A DNA stretch of 37,032 nt from UBA2334 sp049653005 (GCA_049653005.1 JBASFL010000116.1:1-37032), one strand, 5' to 3'; shown: positions 15,134 to 24,073, counted from the first letter of the stretch. Notes: generated from the letters alone by a model not told the origin. Numbers and translations: made by a program.

Positions 15134-16846
15134 TCAGTCGCCGCGCATGATCCAGCGGGCGGCCTTCTCGGCCATCATGAGCGTGGGGCTGTTGGTGTTG
15201 CCACTGGTGATGGTGGGCATGGCCCCTGCGTCCACCACGCGCAAACCGGCCACACACCCACCCCGCCCGTCCAGCACACGCAGGTGCGAGTCCAACACGG
15301 CCTTGCGGTCTTGTGGCAGCCCCATGGCCGTGGTGCCCGTGGGGTGAAAGATGGTGGTGGCAATTTCGCCCGCCAGGCGCACCAGCTCGTCGTCTGACTG
15401 GTACTGCGTGCCCGGTTTGAATTCTTCGGGCTGGAACGGGGCCAACGCGGGCTGTGCGGCAATGCGCCGCGTGAGCCGCAGGCTGTCCACCGCCACTTGC
15501 TGGTCTTCAGCCGTGGCCAGGTAGTTGGGGGCAATGGCGGGGGCATCTTGGAAGCGGGGGCTCTTGATCTGCACCGTGCCCCGGCTGGTGGGGTTGAGGT
15601 TGCACACACTGGCGGTGAACGCCGGGAAGGGGTGCAGGGGCTCGCCAAACGCGTCCAGGCTGAGGGGTTGCACGTGGTATTCCACGTTGGGGTGGGGTTG
15701 GGCCGGGTCGCTGCGGGTGAACGCACCCAACTGGCTGGGGGCCATGCTCATGGGGCCCGTGCGCTTGAGCGCGTACTCCAGCCCGATTTTGGCCTTGCCC
15801 CACCACGAGTTGGCCAAGGTGTTGAGGGTGCTGACCCCCTTGACCTTGAACACGCTGCGAATTTGCAGGTGGTCTTGCAAGTTGGCACCCACGCCCGGCA
15901 AGTCCACCTTCACGTCAATGCCTTGTGCCTGCAACAGCGCGGCAGGGCCAATGCCCGACAGCTGCAAAATTTGAGGGCTGCCCACGGCACCGGCGCTCAG
16001 CACCACCTCTTTTTTGGCGTGCACGGTGAGCAGCTCTTTGCCGGTCCACACCTCGACGCCGGTGCAGCGCTGGCTGCCATCGGGCTGGGTTTCCAGCAAC
16101 ACGCGGGCCACCTGGGCCGAGGTCCACAACTCGAAGTTGGGCCGCCCGTAGCACTTGGGCCGCAGGAACGCCTTGGCCGTGTTCCAGCGCCAGCCGTCCT
16201 TCTGGTTCACCTCGAAATAGCCCACGCCCTCGTTGTTGCCACTGTTGAAATCGGCCGTGGCGGGAATGCCGGCCTGCTGGGCGGCCTGGGCAAAGGCGTC
16301 CAACACGTCCCAGCGCAAGCGCTGCTTTTCCACCCGCCATTCCCCCCCCGCCTGGCGGTGGCGCAGCACCTTGCCGTACACGGTGGTGTCGTCGGTGACC
16401 AAAGGCAACGCCGTGCCTTTGGCCCCGTGGTGGGCGTTGGCCCCCAGGTGGTGGTCTTCGTGCAGTTTGAAGTAGGGCAGGCTTTGGTCCCAGCGCCATT
16501 CGTCGTCGCCGGTCAGGCGGGCCCACTGGTCGTAATCGCGGGCCTGGCCGCGCATGTAAATCATGCCGTTGATGCTGGAGCAGCCCCCCAGCGTTTTGCC
16601 ACGCGGGTAACGCAGGCTGCGGCCATTGAGCCCGGCGTCGGGCTCGGTTTGGTAGAGCCAGTCGGTGCGGGGGTTGCCGATGCAGTGCAGGTAGCCCACC
16701 GGAATGTGGATCCAGTGGTAGTCGTCCTTGCGCCCCGCCTCGATCAGCAGCACCTTGCGCGATGCATCGGCAGAGAGCCGGTTGGACAACAGGCAGCCGG
16801 CTGTGCCGGCGCCCACGATGATGGTGTCAAAGGTCAGGTTTTGCAT
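15134..16846 (-). CDS. GMC family FAD-dependent oxidoreductase (choline/alcohol dehydrogenase-like)
   Basis: Flavoprotein of 570 residues that oxidises an alcohol. The N-terminal VGAGTAGC (11-18) is the FAD-binding GxGxxG motif, followed by EAGRKDDYHW. The first GMC signature is PRGKTLGGCSSINGMIYMRG (about 80-99); the second is in GAVGSPQILQLSGIGP (around 280). The active-site histidine is expected in FHPTGTTAMG near the C-terminus. It resembles BetA and AlkJ types, but there are no choline or alkane genes beside it, so the substrate is open. It has its own start at 16846, with a degenerate repeat about 75-136 bases upstream. Confidence 0.93.
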   Translation of the reverse strand: MQNLTFDTIIVGAGTAGCLLSNRLSADASRKVLLIEAGRKDDYHWIHIPVGYLHCIGNPRTDWLYQTEPDAGLNGRSLRYPRGKTLGGCSSINGMIYMRGQARDYDQWARLTGDDEWRWDQSLPYFKLHEDHHLGANAHHGAKGTALPLVTDDTTVYGKVLRHRQAGGEWRVEKQRLRWDVLDAFAQAAQQAGIPATADFNSGNNEGVGYFEVNQKDGWRWNTAKAFLRPKCYGRPNFELWTSAQVARVLLETQPDGSQRCTGVEVWTGKELLTVHAKKEVVLSAGAVGSPQILQLSGIGPAALLQAQGIDVKVDLPGVGANLQDHLQIRSVFKVKGVSTLNTLANSWWGKAKIGLEYALKRTGPMSMAPSQLGAFTRSDPAQPHPNVEYHVQPLSLDAFGEPLHPFPAFTASVCNLNPTSRGTVQIKSPRFQDAPAIAPNYLATAEDQQVAVDSLRLTRRIAAQPALAPFQPEEFKPGTQYQSDDELVRLAGEIATTIFHPTGTTAMGLPQDRKAVLDSHLRVLDGRGGCVAGLRVVDAGAMPTITSGNTNSPTLMMAEKAARWIMRGD

Positions 16847-16920
16847 GGTGGGCGTTGATTAAAGCGCATGCGCAGCCCACCGAGAACGCGGCCACCCGTG
16901 CGGCAACAGCCGGTTGGCCT

Positions 16921-16982
16921 CATTTTTCAAACAAAAACAGCCTCCACCGCTTTATTTAAAACAACAGTTCACTATTGAAAAT
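16921..16982 (-). repeat. Short interspersed repeat, copy 6 (degenerate)
   Basis: On the minus strand: ATAGT (16975-16971), 18 bases, AAGCG (16952-16948), GTGGAGGC, then TTTTTGTTTGAAAAATG. The spacer length equals that of all other copies. Its 5' flank TTTTCAATAG resembles the flank of copy 5. It lies in the gap between the TDT channel gene and the GMC gene. Confidence 0.65.
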
Positions 16983-16998
16983 GATATTCACCAGCACC

Positions 16999-17991
16999 TC
17001 AACCCGGGCTGGGAATGAGCTGGGCCACGGGCTCTGGGGCCAACAAACTGCCGTTGCGCAGCCCGCGCACGGTGGCCAGGCACAGGCCAAACACCACCAG
17101 CGACGTCAGCGCGAGCAACATGGTGCCCGCCCACTGCAAACCCGGTGAGCCCACAGCCCCGCCCAGCTTGAGCGTGAGCGTGGTGAACGCAGCCAACGGA
17201 AACGACGCTGCCCAAAAGGTGAGAGAAAACGGCTGCGTGACCGCCTGCTGCGCCACACTGCCCGCCCACAACACAAAAAACACCGCCATGCCCCAACAGG
17301 CGGCCACCACGGCCACCGGGGCTTGTGCCTGCAACAGCACCAGGCCCACGACAGACGGTGGGGCGATGGTGATGAACCACGTGGGCATCAGGCGCTCGGG
17401 CAGCGGGCCCTGCACGGCGCGCCGCACCAGCAACAGCGTCAGCACCACCGGCCACAGCAACAGGCCCACGCCGAACTGCGCCATGGCCCACACCGTGTGC
17501 CCCAGCGCCAGCCCAGCCAGAGGCACCACCACATTGCCCACCACCGGGATCAGCAACACCGGCGTGACCAACGGCCAAAACGGGGTGGGTGAAGCCACCA
17601 ACCACCGCTGAAGCACCCACACCGTGGCCCACAACTGCCCCAAGGCAGCCAGGCCCCACAAGCCGTCCAGCCAGGCGCCACGGAACCCGAGCGCAGCCGC
17701 TTGGGTGGCAAGCAGCAACACCGCCACCGGCAAGGCAGCGACAAAGCCGTGGCGCACGGGGTGGCGCAGGTCTTCGGCCAGGGCGGCGGGGTAACGGCTG
17801 GCGCGCACCACCGACAGGCCCAGCACGGCCACACACACCAGCACGGCCACACCCCCAATGACCAGCGACACGCCGGTGGCCGATTCGCCCAGGGCAGCGC
17901 CAGCGCTGAGCCAGGCCAGGGCCAAACCGGCCAGGCCCATGACCACCGAGAACCAACCCGGCATGAGGAATTTGAGGGGGGTGGGGTTCAT
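16999..17991 (-). CDS. TDT/SLAC1 family anion channel or exporter
   Basis: Inner-membrane protein of 330 residues with about ten hydrophobic spans. The opening FLMPGWFSVVMGLAGLALAW, the repeated two-helix units and the PTWFITIAPPSVVGL stretch are characteristic of the tellurite-resistance/dicarboxylate transporter family (TehA, yeast sulfite exporter Ssu1, plant SLAC1). The ATG at 17991 gives MNPTPLKF; an upstream ATG at 18018 overlaps the previous gene. It is the last gene of the RND efflux operon, 8 bases after the DUF2892 gene. Sulfite export is attractive in this context but is inference. Confidence 0.85.
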   Translation of the reverse strand: MNPTPLKFLMPGWFSVVMGLAGLALAWLSAGAALGESATGVSLVIGGVAVLVCVAVLGLSVVRASRYPAALAEDLRHPVRHGFVAALPVAVLLLATQAAALGFRGAWLDGLWGLAALGQLWATVWVLQRWLVASPTPFWPLVTPVLLIPVVGNVVVPLAGLALGHTVWAMAQFGVGLLLWPVVLTLLLVRRAVQGPLPERLMPTWFITIAPPSVVGLVLLQAQAPVAVVAACWGMAVFFVLWAGSVAQQAVTQPFSLTFWAASFPLAAFTTLTLKLGGAVGSPGLQWAGTMLLALTSLVVFGLCLATVRGLRNGSLLAPEPVAQLIPSPG

Positions 17992-17999
17992 GGCGCGGC

Positions 18000-18230
18000 T
18001 CAGCAGGTGCTGCCGCAACCGCCTTTGGACTCTGGCACGCCCAGGCGCTTGAGAACGATGGCCATCGGGCAGAAGTTGGTCAGACCAAACTGGAACAGGT
18101 TCACGCCCACAAACGCGGTGAACGCCAAAAACCAGCTGTTGACGAACAGGGGGCTGGCCTCCACGCCCAGCGCCAGAGACACCATGATGAACAGCCCGGC
18201 AAACACGCGGATGTAACGCTCTACAGTCAT
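18000..18230 (-). CDS. DUF2892 (YgaP-like) membrane protein
   Basis: Small 76-residue membrane protein with two spans (about 9-26 and 31-49). It begins MTVERYIRVFAGLFIM and contains NSWFLAFTAFVGVNLFQ and NFCPMAIVLKRLGV, the DUF2892 pattern. DUF2892 is also the membrane part of the rhodanese YgaP and occurs in sulfide-responsive operons. It has C54 in the conserved CP motif and a C-terminal GGCGSTC with C72 and C76, so thiol chemistry or metal binding is possible. A strong AGGAG lies 7 bases before the ATG. The gap to the RND gene is 25 bases. Confidence 0.85.
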   Translation of the reverse strand: MTVERYIRVFAGLFIMVSLALGVEASPLFVNSWFLAFTAFVGVNLFQFGLTNFCPMAIVLKRLGVPESKGGCGSTC

Positions 18231-18255
18231 TTCAAACTCCTGAAAAAAAACAAAA

Positions 18256-21200
18256 TCAAACGGGGGCGTGCGCACGGCGGTACACCGCGTAATACAGCAC
18301 GGGAATGACGATCAGCGTCAGCAGCGTGGACACGGCAATGCCGAAAATCAGCGACACGGCCAGGCCGTTGAAGATGGGGTCGTCCAGAATGAAAAACGCC
18401 CCCATCATGGCCGCCAGCGCCGTCAGCGCAATGGGCTGGGCACGCACCGCGGCCGACTGCACCACGGCATCGGCAAAGGCCAGGCCCCGGGCGGTTTCCA
18501 GCTCGATGAAGTCCACCAGCAAAATGGAATTGCGCACGATGATGCCCGCCAGCGCAATCATCCCAATCATGCTGGTGGCCGTGAACTGCGCGCCCAACAG
18601 CGCGTGCCCGGGCATCACCCCAATGAGGGTCAGCGGAATGGGCGCCATGATGATGAGCGGCGTCACGTAGCTCTTGAACTGCGCCACCACCAGCAGGTAA
18701 ATCAGCACCAGGCCCACGCCGTAGGCTGCCCCCATGTCGCGGAAGGTTTCATAGGTGATTTGCCACTCGCCGTCCCACTTCACCGCGTATTGGCGGTAGG
18801 GGTCGGACGGTTGGCTGATCCAGTATTCGCCCACCGCACCACTGTCTTTCAGCGCCGCGCCTTGCAGGCGGGTGCGGATGTCGAACAGCCCGTACAGCGG
18901 CGAGTCGAGCTTGCCCGCCATGTCGCCCACCACGTAAGTGACGGGCATCAGGTCTTTGGTCATGCGGGGGGTGTCGATCAGGCCGCGCTCCACGTGCACC
19001 AACTCCGACAGCGGCACCATCTTTCCGTTGGCGGCCTTCATGGGCAGGGCCAACACGGCGTCCAGGCCCACCTGCATGTCGCGGGGCAACTGCAGGCGCA
19101 CAGGCACCGCGTGTTTGGAAAAACCATCGTGCAAATAGGTGGTGTCGGCCCCTGACAACGCGGTGTACACCGCCTGCGAAATGGCGGCCACCGGAATGCC
19201 CAGCGACTCGGCCCGCACGCGGTTGATGCGCAGAAACGCACGCGGCGCGCCCTCTTTCAGGCTGGTGTCCACGCCCACGATGTCGGGCGTGGCGGCGTAG
19301 GCCTGCGCCAGGTTGCGCGCCAGTTCGGCACGGCCCTCTTCGGTGGGGCCATACACCTCGGCCACGATGGGCGACATCACCGGAGGGCCAGGGGGCACCT
19401 CCACCACCTTCACGCGGGCACCGTGGGCCTGGGCAATGCGCTCCAGCCCGGGGCGCAAGCGCTGGGCAATGGCGTGGCTCTGGTCTTTGCGGTGGGCTTT
19501 GTCCACCAGGTTCACCTGCAAATCACCGCTTTCCATGTCGGCGCGCAGGTAGTACTGGCGCACCAGCCCGTTGAAAGTGATGGGGCTGGCCGTGCCCGCG
19601 TAGCCCTGGATGTCGCGCACCTCAGGGGCCTGGGCCAGGTAACCGGCCATGTCTTGCAGGGCAGCCGCCGTGCCTTCCAGCGGGGTGCCGGGCGGCATGT
19701 CCACCACCACCTGGAATTCGCTTTTGTTGTCGAACGGCAGCATTTTCAACACCACCGCCTGCACCAGTGTCAGGCCCACCGACAGCAACAACGCCACCAC
19801 AATGCCGCCCAGCAGCAACCAGCGTTTGCGGGCACTGGCCAGCAAAGGCGTGAGCGTGCGGGCGAAAAACGACTGCAAACCCCCGGTGATCTTGCCGGGC
19901 CCGTGGGCGGCATGGCCCGCGCCGGCCTGTGTGAGCTTCAAAGCCAGCCAGGGTGTGACGGTGAAGGCAATGCCCAACGAAAGCGCCATGCCCATGCTCG
20001 AATTGATGGGAATGGGGCTCATGTAAGGGCCCATCAGCCCGCTGACAAAGGCCATGGGCAGCAGCGCCGCGATCACGGTGAGCGTGGCCAGAATGGTGGG
20101 GCCTCCCACTTCATCCACCGCGCGCGGGATGATGGTGGCCAGCGGCACATCGGGCGTGAGCATGCGGTGGCGGTGGATGTTTTCAACCACCACAATGGCG
20201 TCGTCCACCAGGATGCCGATGGAAAAAATCAGCGCAAACAGGCTCACCCGGTTGAGAGTGAAGCCCCACGCCCACGAAGCAAACAGCGTGGCGGTGAGCG
20301 TGAGAATGACCGCGCCCCCCACGATGATGGCCTCGCGCTTGCCCAGCGCCAGCCCCACCAGAATGATGACGCTGGCGGTGGCAAACGCCAGTTTCTGGAT
20401 GAGCTTGTTGGCTTTTTCGGCGGCGGTTTCGCCGTAGTCGCGCGCCACGGTCACCTGCACGTCCTCGGGAATGACGGTGTTGTGCAACTCGGTCAGGCGC
20501 TGGCGGGTGGCACGGGCCACGTCCACGGCGTTTTCACCGGCTTTTTTGGTCACGGTCAGCGTCACGGCGGGGTACACCTGCCCGGCCTGCGCGCCGGTGG
20601 CCTGGCTGCTGTCCAGCCCCACATCCATGGCCGCCCCCGGGGTGAACCACACGTAGCGCTGGGGCAGCTGGGCACCAGCCTCCACCCGCGCCACCTCGCG
20701 CATATACACAGGGCGCCCCTGGCTCACGGCCACCACGATGTCGCCCACCTCGTCGGCGTTGCGCAGGAATTCGCCGGTTTCCACCGTGAGCATGCCGGGC
20801 GCACCCGGTGTGCGGTCGGCCACGGTGCCCGAAGGCAGGCCCAGGTTGGCCGAGGCAATGGCCTGCTGCAATTGCTGCACGCCCACGCCGCGCTCGCGCA
20901 GGCGGCTGGGCTCCAGCCACACATGCACCGCCCTGCCCGGGCCCCCGATGGTTTGCACCTCGCGGGTGCCCTTCACGCGTTTGAGTTCAACTTCCACGCT
21001 GCGCGCCACACGCTCCAGCTCCAGCGCGGATTCGCCGGTTTGGCTCCAGAGCGTCACGGCCAGCACGGGCACATCGTCAATGCCTTTGGGTTTGACGATG
21101 GGCGCCATCACCCCCAGGCCGCTGGGCAGCCAATCCTTGTTGCCATCGAGCACGTCGTACAGGCGCACCAAGGCCTCGGTGCGCGGCACGCCCACCTTGA

Positions 21201-21549
21201 ACTGCACGGTCAACACCGCCACGCCGGGGCGGGACACTGAATAGGTGTGCTCGATGCCCTGGATTTGCGACAACACCTGCTCGGCCGGGCCGGTGACCAT
21301 CTTTTCCACATCGGCGCTGGAGGCACCGGGGAACGGGATGAGCACGTTGGCCATGGTCACGTTGATTTGTGGCTCTTCCTCACGCGGGGTGACGAGCACG
21401 GCAAACAAACCCATCAGCATGGCCACGATGGCAAGCAACGGGGTGATGGCATTGGACTGGAACGCGCGGGCCATGCGGCCCGAGAAGCCCAGGGCTTCGG
21501 GCTCGCCCGGCTGCGCGGCGGGTTGGGGGGTGGGCAGGTGATCGCTCAT
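18256..21549 (-). CDS. RND efflux permease
   Basis: Proton-driven inner-membrane pump of 1097 residues, the core of a tripartite export complex. One N-terminal span (AITPLLAIVAMLMGLFAVLV) leads into PREEEPQINVTMANVLIPFPGASSADVEKMVTGPAE, a strong family signature. TM4 carries the proton-relay pair D449-D450 in GILVDDAIVVVENIHRHR, and a lysine/arginine-rich C-terminal half repeats the fold. The start at 21549 (MSDHLPTPQP) follows the adaptor stop by 24 bases. No outer-membrane factor gene is present in the window, so it probably uses a TolC-type channel encoded elsewhere. I cannot assign the substrate from sequence; the HAE-1 or a metal/organic-acid subfamily are both open. Confidence 0.93.
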   Translation of the reverse strand: MSDHLPTPQPAAQPGEPEALGFSGRMARAFQSNAITPLLAIVAMLMGLFAVLVTPREEEPQINVTMANVLIPFPGASSADVEKMVTGPAEQVLSQIQGIEHTYSVSRPGVAVLTVQFKVGVPRTEALVRLYDVLDGNKDWLPSGLGVMAPIVKPKGIDDVPVLAVTLWSQTGESALELERVARSVEVELKRVKGTREVQTIGGPGRAVHVWLEPSRLRERGVGVQQLQQAIASANLGLPSGTVADRTPGAPGMLTVETGEFLRNADEVGDIVVAVSQGRPVYMREVARVEAGAQLPQRYVWFTPGAAMDVGLDSSQATGAQAGQVYPAVTLTVTKKAGENAVDVARATRQRLTELHNTVIPEDVQVTVARDYGETAAEKANKLIQKLAFATASVIILVGLALGKREAIIVGGAVILTLTATLFASWAWGFTLNRVSLFALIFSIGILVDDAIVVVENIHRHRMLTPDVPLATIIPRAVDEVGGPTILATLTVIAALLPMAFVSGLMGPYMSPIPINSSMGMALSLGIAFTVTPWLALKLTQAGAGHAAHGPGKITGGLQSFFARTLTPLLASARKRWLLLGGIVVALLLSVGLTLVQAVVLKMLPFDNKSEFQVVVDMPPGTPLEGTAAALQDMAGYLAQAPEVRDIQGYAGTASPITFNGLVRQYYLRADMESGDLQVNLVDKAHRKDQSHAIAQRLRPGLERIAQAHGARVKVVEVPPGPPVMSPIVAEVYGPTEEGRAELARNLAQAYAATPDIVGVDTSLKEGAPRAFLRINRVRAESLGIPVAAISQAVYTALSGADTTYLHDGFSKHAVPVRLQLPRDMQVGLDAVLALPMKAANGKMVPLSELVHVERGLIDTPRMTKDLMPVTYVVGDMAGKLDSPLYGLFDIRTRLQGAALKDSGAVGEYWISQPSDPYRQYAVKWDGEWQITYETFRDMGAAYGVGLVLIYLLVVAQFKSYVTPLIIMAPIPLTLIGVMPGHALLGAQFTATSMIGMIALAGIIVRNSILLVDFIELETARGLAFADAVVQSAAVRAQPIALTALAAMMGAFFILDDPIFNGLAVSLIFGIAVSTLLTLIVIPVLYYAVYRRAHAPV

Positions 21550-21573
21550 GGGGGCACTCGGTGTGGGGGGCGA

Positions 21574-22695
21574 TCAGGGCTGGACGGTGGCGCCCACGCG
21601 GGCACCGTTGAGACCGGCGCGCACGGGGTCGAGCGCCACACGTTCGTTGCCGCTCAGGCCCGACAACACCTCATGGCCTGCCGCACCATGGCTGGCCCCC
21701 AGCCGCAGCGCGCGCAACACAAAGGCCCCCGCACCGGGTTTGGGTTCACCTTCGCGGGCCACGTACACGGCGGTCATTTCACCGCGCCGGAACACGGCTT
21801 GGGCGGGCACGGTCAGGCGCTGGGCCTGCGAGGCCACGAAACGCACCTGCACCTGCTGGCCGGGCACCAGGCCTGCCGCATCGGCCGGGGCCAGGTCCAG
21901 CCGCCATTCCACGGTTTGCGACACCGGGTCGGCCGCGGGCAGCGAGGTGCGGGCGGCGGGCGCCACCCAACGGCCGTCGGGCAACTTCACTTCCACGGCC
22001 AGGGCCTTGGCGGCAAGCCCCTGGCGCGAAACCGGCACGTGCACCACGGCACGGATGGGCTGGGGCGCGTACACGGTCAGCACCGGGGTGCCGGGCATGG
22101 CCAGGTCGCCCGCTTCGGCGTGGGTGGACAACACCCAGCCGTCATAAGGGGCGGTCAGGCGGGTGTGGCCCTGCGCCACCTGTGATTGGGTCTGACCCGC
22201 CACCGCACCGCTGGCACCGGCCTGGGCGGCCTTGTATTGGGCCTGCGCGGTGTCCAGGGCCGATTTGCTGACAAAGCCCTGGGCCACCAAATCGCGGGTG
22301 CGCTCGTAATGCGCGCGGGCGTTGGCCAACTGGGCATCGGCCTGGGCCACCTGGGCCTGGGCCTGCGACACACCGGCCAGGGTCATGCGGTCATCGATGG
22401 TGGCCAGCACTTGGCCTGCGCGCACGCGGTCACCGGCCTTGACTTGCAGGCTGGCGATGCGGCCGCTCGCCTGGGCAGACAAGGTGCTTTGGCGCACGGC
22501 TTGCAAGCTGCCATCCAGCTCCAAGCCCTGCCCCACGGCGCGGGGCGCCACGAGGGCCACCGGCACGTCTTGTGCAGGGGTTTGTGCCTGGGCCTGGCCA
22601 GGTTGGCCCCACCCCACAGCGGCGGCCCACACAGCGGCCCCGACCAGCGACAACGGGCGGCGCAACATCACAACACGGGGGGCAAACTGAAACAT
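21574..22695 (-). CDS. RND periplasmic adaptor (membrane fusion protein)
   Basis: Adaptor of 373 residues that links the RND pump to an outer-membrane channel. It has an N-terminal signal/anchor (RRPLSLVGAAVWAAAVGW), a barrel-sandwich (lipoyl-like) domain split by an alpha hairpin (SQAQAQVAQADAQLANARAHYERTRDLVAQGFVSKSALDTAQAQYKAA region at about 117-165), and a beta-barrel domain. The ATG at 22695 has GGAGAGG seven bases upstream on its strand; the open frame reaches 22734 but that part lies in the promoter. It is the first gene of the operon, directly behind the palindromic operator. Confidence 0.93.
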   Translation of the reverse strand: MFQFAPRVVMLRRPLSLVGAAVWAAAVGWGQPGQAQAQTPAQDVPVALVAPRAVGQGLELDGSLQAVRQSTLSAQASGRIASLQVKAGDRVRAGQVLATIDDRMTLAGVSQAQAQVAQADAQLANARAHYERTRDLVAQGFVSKSALDTAQAQYKAAQAGASGAVAGQTQSQVAQGHTRLTAPYDGWVLSTHAEAGDLAMPGTPVLTVYAPQPIRAVVHVPVSRQGLAAKALAVEVKLPDGRWVAPAARTSLPAADPVSQTVEWRLDLAPADAAGLVPGQQVQVRFVASQAQRLTVPAQAVFRRGEMTAVYVAREGEPKPGAGAFVLRALRLGASHGAAGHEVLSGLSGNERVALDPVRAGLNGARVGATVQP

Positions 22696-22721
22696 GGGCA
22701 AACCTCTCCAAGGGAGCTGGG

Positions 22722-22751
22722 AGCATACCACCATACCCCATGGGGTATCAA
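22722..22751 (-). promoter_or_regulatory. Promoter of the RND/DUF2892/TDT operon
   Basis: On the minus strand: TTGATA (22751-22746) as -35, 18 bases, TATGCT (22727-22722) as -10. The transcript should begin about 20-25 bases before the adaptor start codon. The operator below covers the spacer and part of the -35 box. Confidence 0.55.
22733..22748. promoter_or_regulatory. CsoR/CstR-type palindromic operator
   Basis: ATACCCCATGGGGTAT is a perfect 16-base inverted repeat: a G/C-rich core flanked by ATA and TAT, the form described for regulators of the CsoR/RcnR/CstR (DUF156) family. It sits between the -35 and -10 boxes, where a bound repressor would block polymerase. No gene for such a regulator is in the window. 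Which regulator binds is inference. Confidence 0.55.
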
Positions 22752-22803
22752 GTCAAGTTGAACCCAGCGGCTCTCAGGGGGCTTTGCCTGAACCAAAAAT
22801 CAG

Positions 22804-22866
22804 AAATTTCAATAGCAAATAAATCAATTGCATCAAGCGTGAAGTGGCATTTTTATTCAGAAAATG
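22804..22866 (+). repeat. Short interspersed repeat, copy 5 (degenerate)
   Basis: ATAGC (22812-22816), 18 bases, AAGCG (22835-22839), TGAAGTGGC, then TTTTTATTCAGAAAATG. The spacer has the same length as in the other copies. It overlaps the last codons and stop of alr on the other strand. Confidence 0.6.
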
Positions 22867-24010
22867 GTACCCGTGGCGCGACCGCACACAGCAGCTCGTA
22901 GCTGATGGTGCCCGCGGCCTGGGCCACCTCGTCCACCGGCAACACGGCGCCGGTTTGGCTGCGACCCCACAGCACCACCTCCGCGCCCAGCCCGGCGGGC
23001 TCGGCACCTTGCGCGGCCAGCGCGGCATCGACCGGGCCCAGGTCCACGGTCAACATGTCCATGCTGACGCGGCCCACCAGCCGCGTGCGCACACCGCCGA
23101 CCAACACCGGGGCACCCTCGCCCAGGCCGCCGGGTGCATGGCGGGGGTAGCCATCGGCATACCCACACGCCACCACACCCACACGCATGGGGGTGGGCGC
23201 GGTGAAGGTGGAGCCATAACCGACGGTGTCGCCCACCGCCAGTTGCTGCACGCCGATCACCCGGCTGGCCAGGGTCATGGCGGGCAACAGGCCCCAACCG
23301 GCGCTGTCGTGGGCCGGGTGGTCGGGGGCACTGCCATACACGGCAATGCCAGGGCGCACCCAGTCGGCGGACAGGGGTTCGGTGTCTGACAACGCACGCT
23401 GTGCGTGGCGCAGGGTGGCGGCGCTGTTGCACAGGCTGCGCTCTCCAGGCAGGTCGTGTGTGGCTTGCGCAAAGGCTTGCACCTGGTGGGCGATGCCATC
23501 GCCGCCGGCGCGGTGGCCATCGGCGTCGCTGAAGTGGGTCATGAGCGAGATTTCTTCCACCTGTGGCAACGCCGCAAGGCGGTTCCACGCGGCGCGAAAT
23601 GGCGCGGGCTTGAAGCCCAGCCGGTTCATGCCCGAGTTCATCTTCAAAAACACCCGGTGCGGCACCTGGGTTTTGTGAATGGCCAGCATGTCGATCTGCT
23701 CGTCGCAGTGCACGACGTGCCACAGGCCCAGACGGGAGCACAGCTCCAGGTCGCGCTGCTCGAACACCCCTTCCAGCAACAAAATGGGACCGCGCCAGCC
23801 CAGGTCGCGCACGCGTTGGGCCTCAGCCAGGTCCAGCAGGGCAAAGCCGTCGGCGGCGCGCAGGGCGTCAAACACACGCTCGATGCCGTGGCCATAGGCA
23901 TTGGCTTTCACCACGGCCCACAGCCGCGCATCGGGCGCGGCCAAGCGCGCGCGGCGCAGGTTGTGGGACAGGGCTTCGGGGTGAACGGTGGCTTGAATGG
24001 GGCGTGGCAT
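22853..24010 (-). CDS. alr: Alanine racemase
   Basis: PLP enzyme that interconverts L- and D-alanine for peptidoglycan. The ATG at 24010 gives 385 residues. VVKANAYGHG holds the PLP lysine K35; Y265 in VGYGSTF is the second catalytic base; VGRVSMDMLTVDLG is another family block. The open frame extends upstream only as noise. Its final codons (PRVPFSE) and TAA lie in the end of a degenerate short repeat, so the C-terminus may have been altered by that element. It is divergent from the DedA gene and ends about 100 bases before the efflux promoter. Confidence 0.95.
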   Translation of the reverse strand: MPRPIQATVHPEALSHNLRRARLAAPDARLWAVVKANAYGHGIERVFDALRAADGFALLDLAEAQRVRDLGWRGPILLLEGVFEQRDLELCSRLGLWHVVHCDEQIDMLAIHKTQVPHRVFLKMNSGMNRLGFKPAPFRAAWNRLAALPQVEEISLMTHFSDADGHRAGGDGIAHQVQAFAQATHDLPGERSLCNSAATLRHAQRALSDTEPLSADWVRPGIAVYGSAPDHPAHDSAGWGLLPAMTLASRVIGVQQLAVGDTVGYGSTFTAPTPMRVGVVACGYADGYPRHAPGGLGEGAPVLVGGVRTRLVGRVSMDMLTVDLGPVDAALAAQGAEPAGLGAEVVLWGRSQTGAVLPVDEVAQAAGTISYELLCAVAPRVPFSE

Positions 24011-24073
24011 GGGCGGGCAGTGTGCCAGAGGGGTTTCGTCACACGCAATGGGTGTGGGCCGCGTATTAGTGTG

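Noticed and set aside
16976..16990. Fur-box-like TGAAAATGATATTCA upstream of the GMC oxidoreductase gene
   Set aside because: It matches about 12 of 15 consensus positions, but it overlaps the flank of repeat copy 6, lies about 130 bases from the start codon, and no iron-related gene is nearby.
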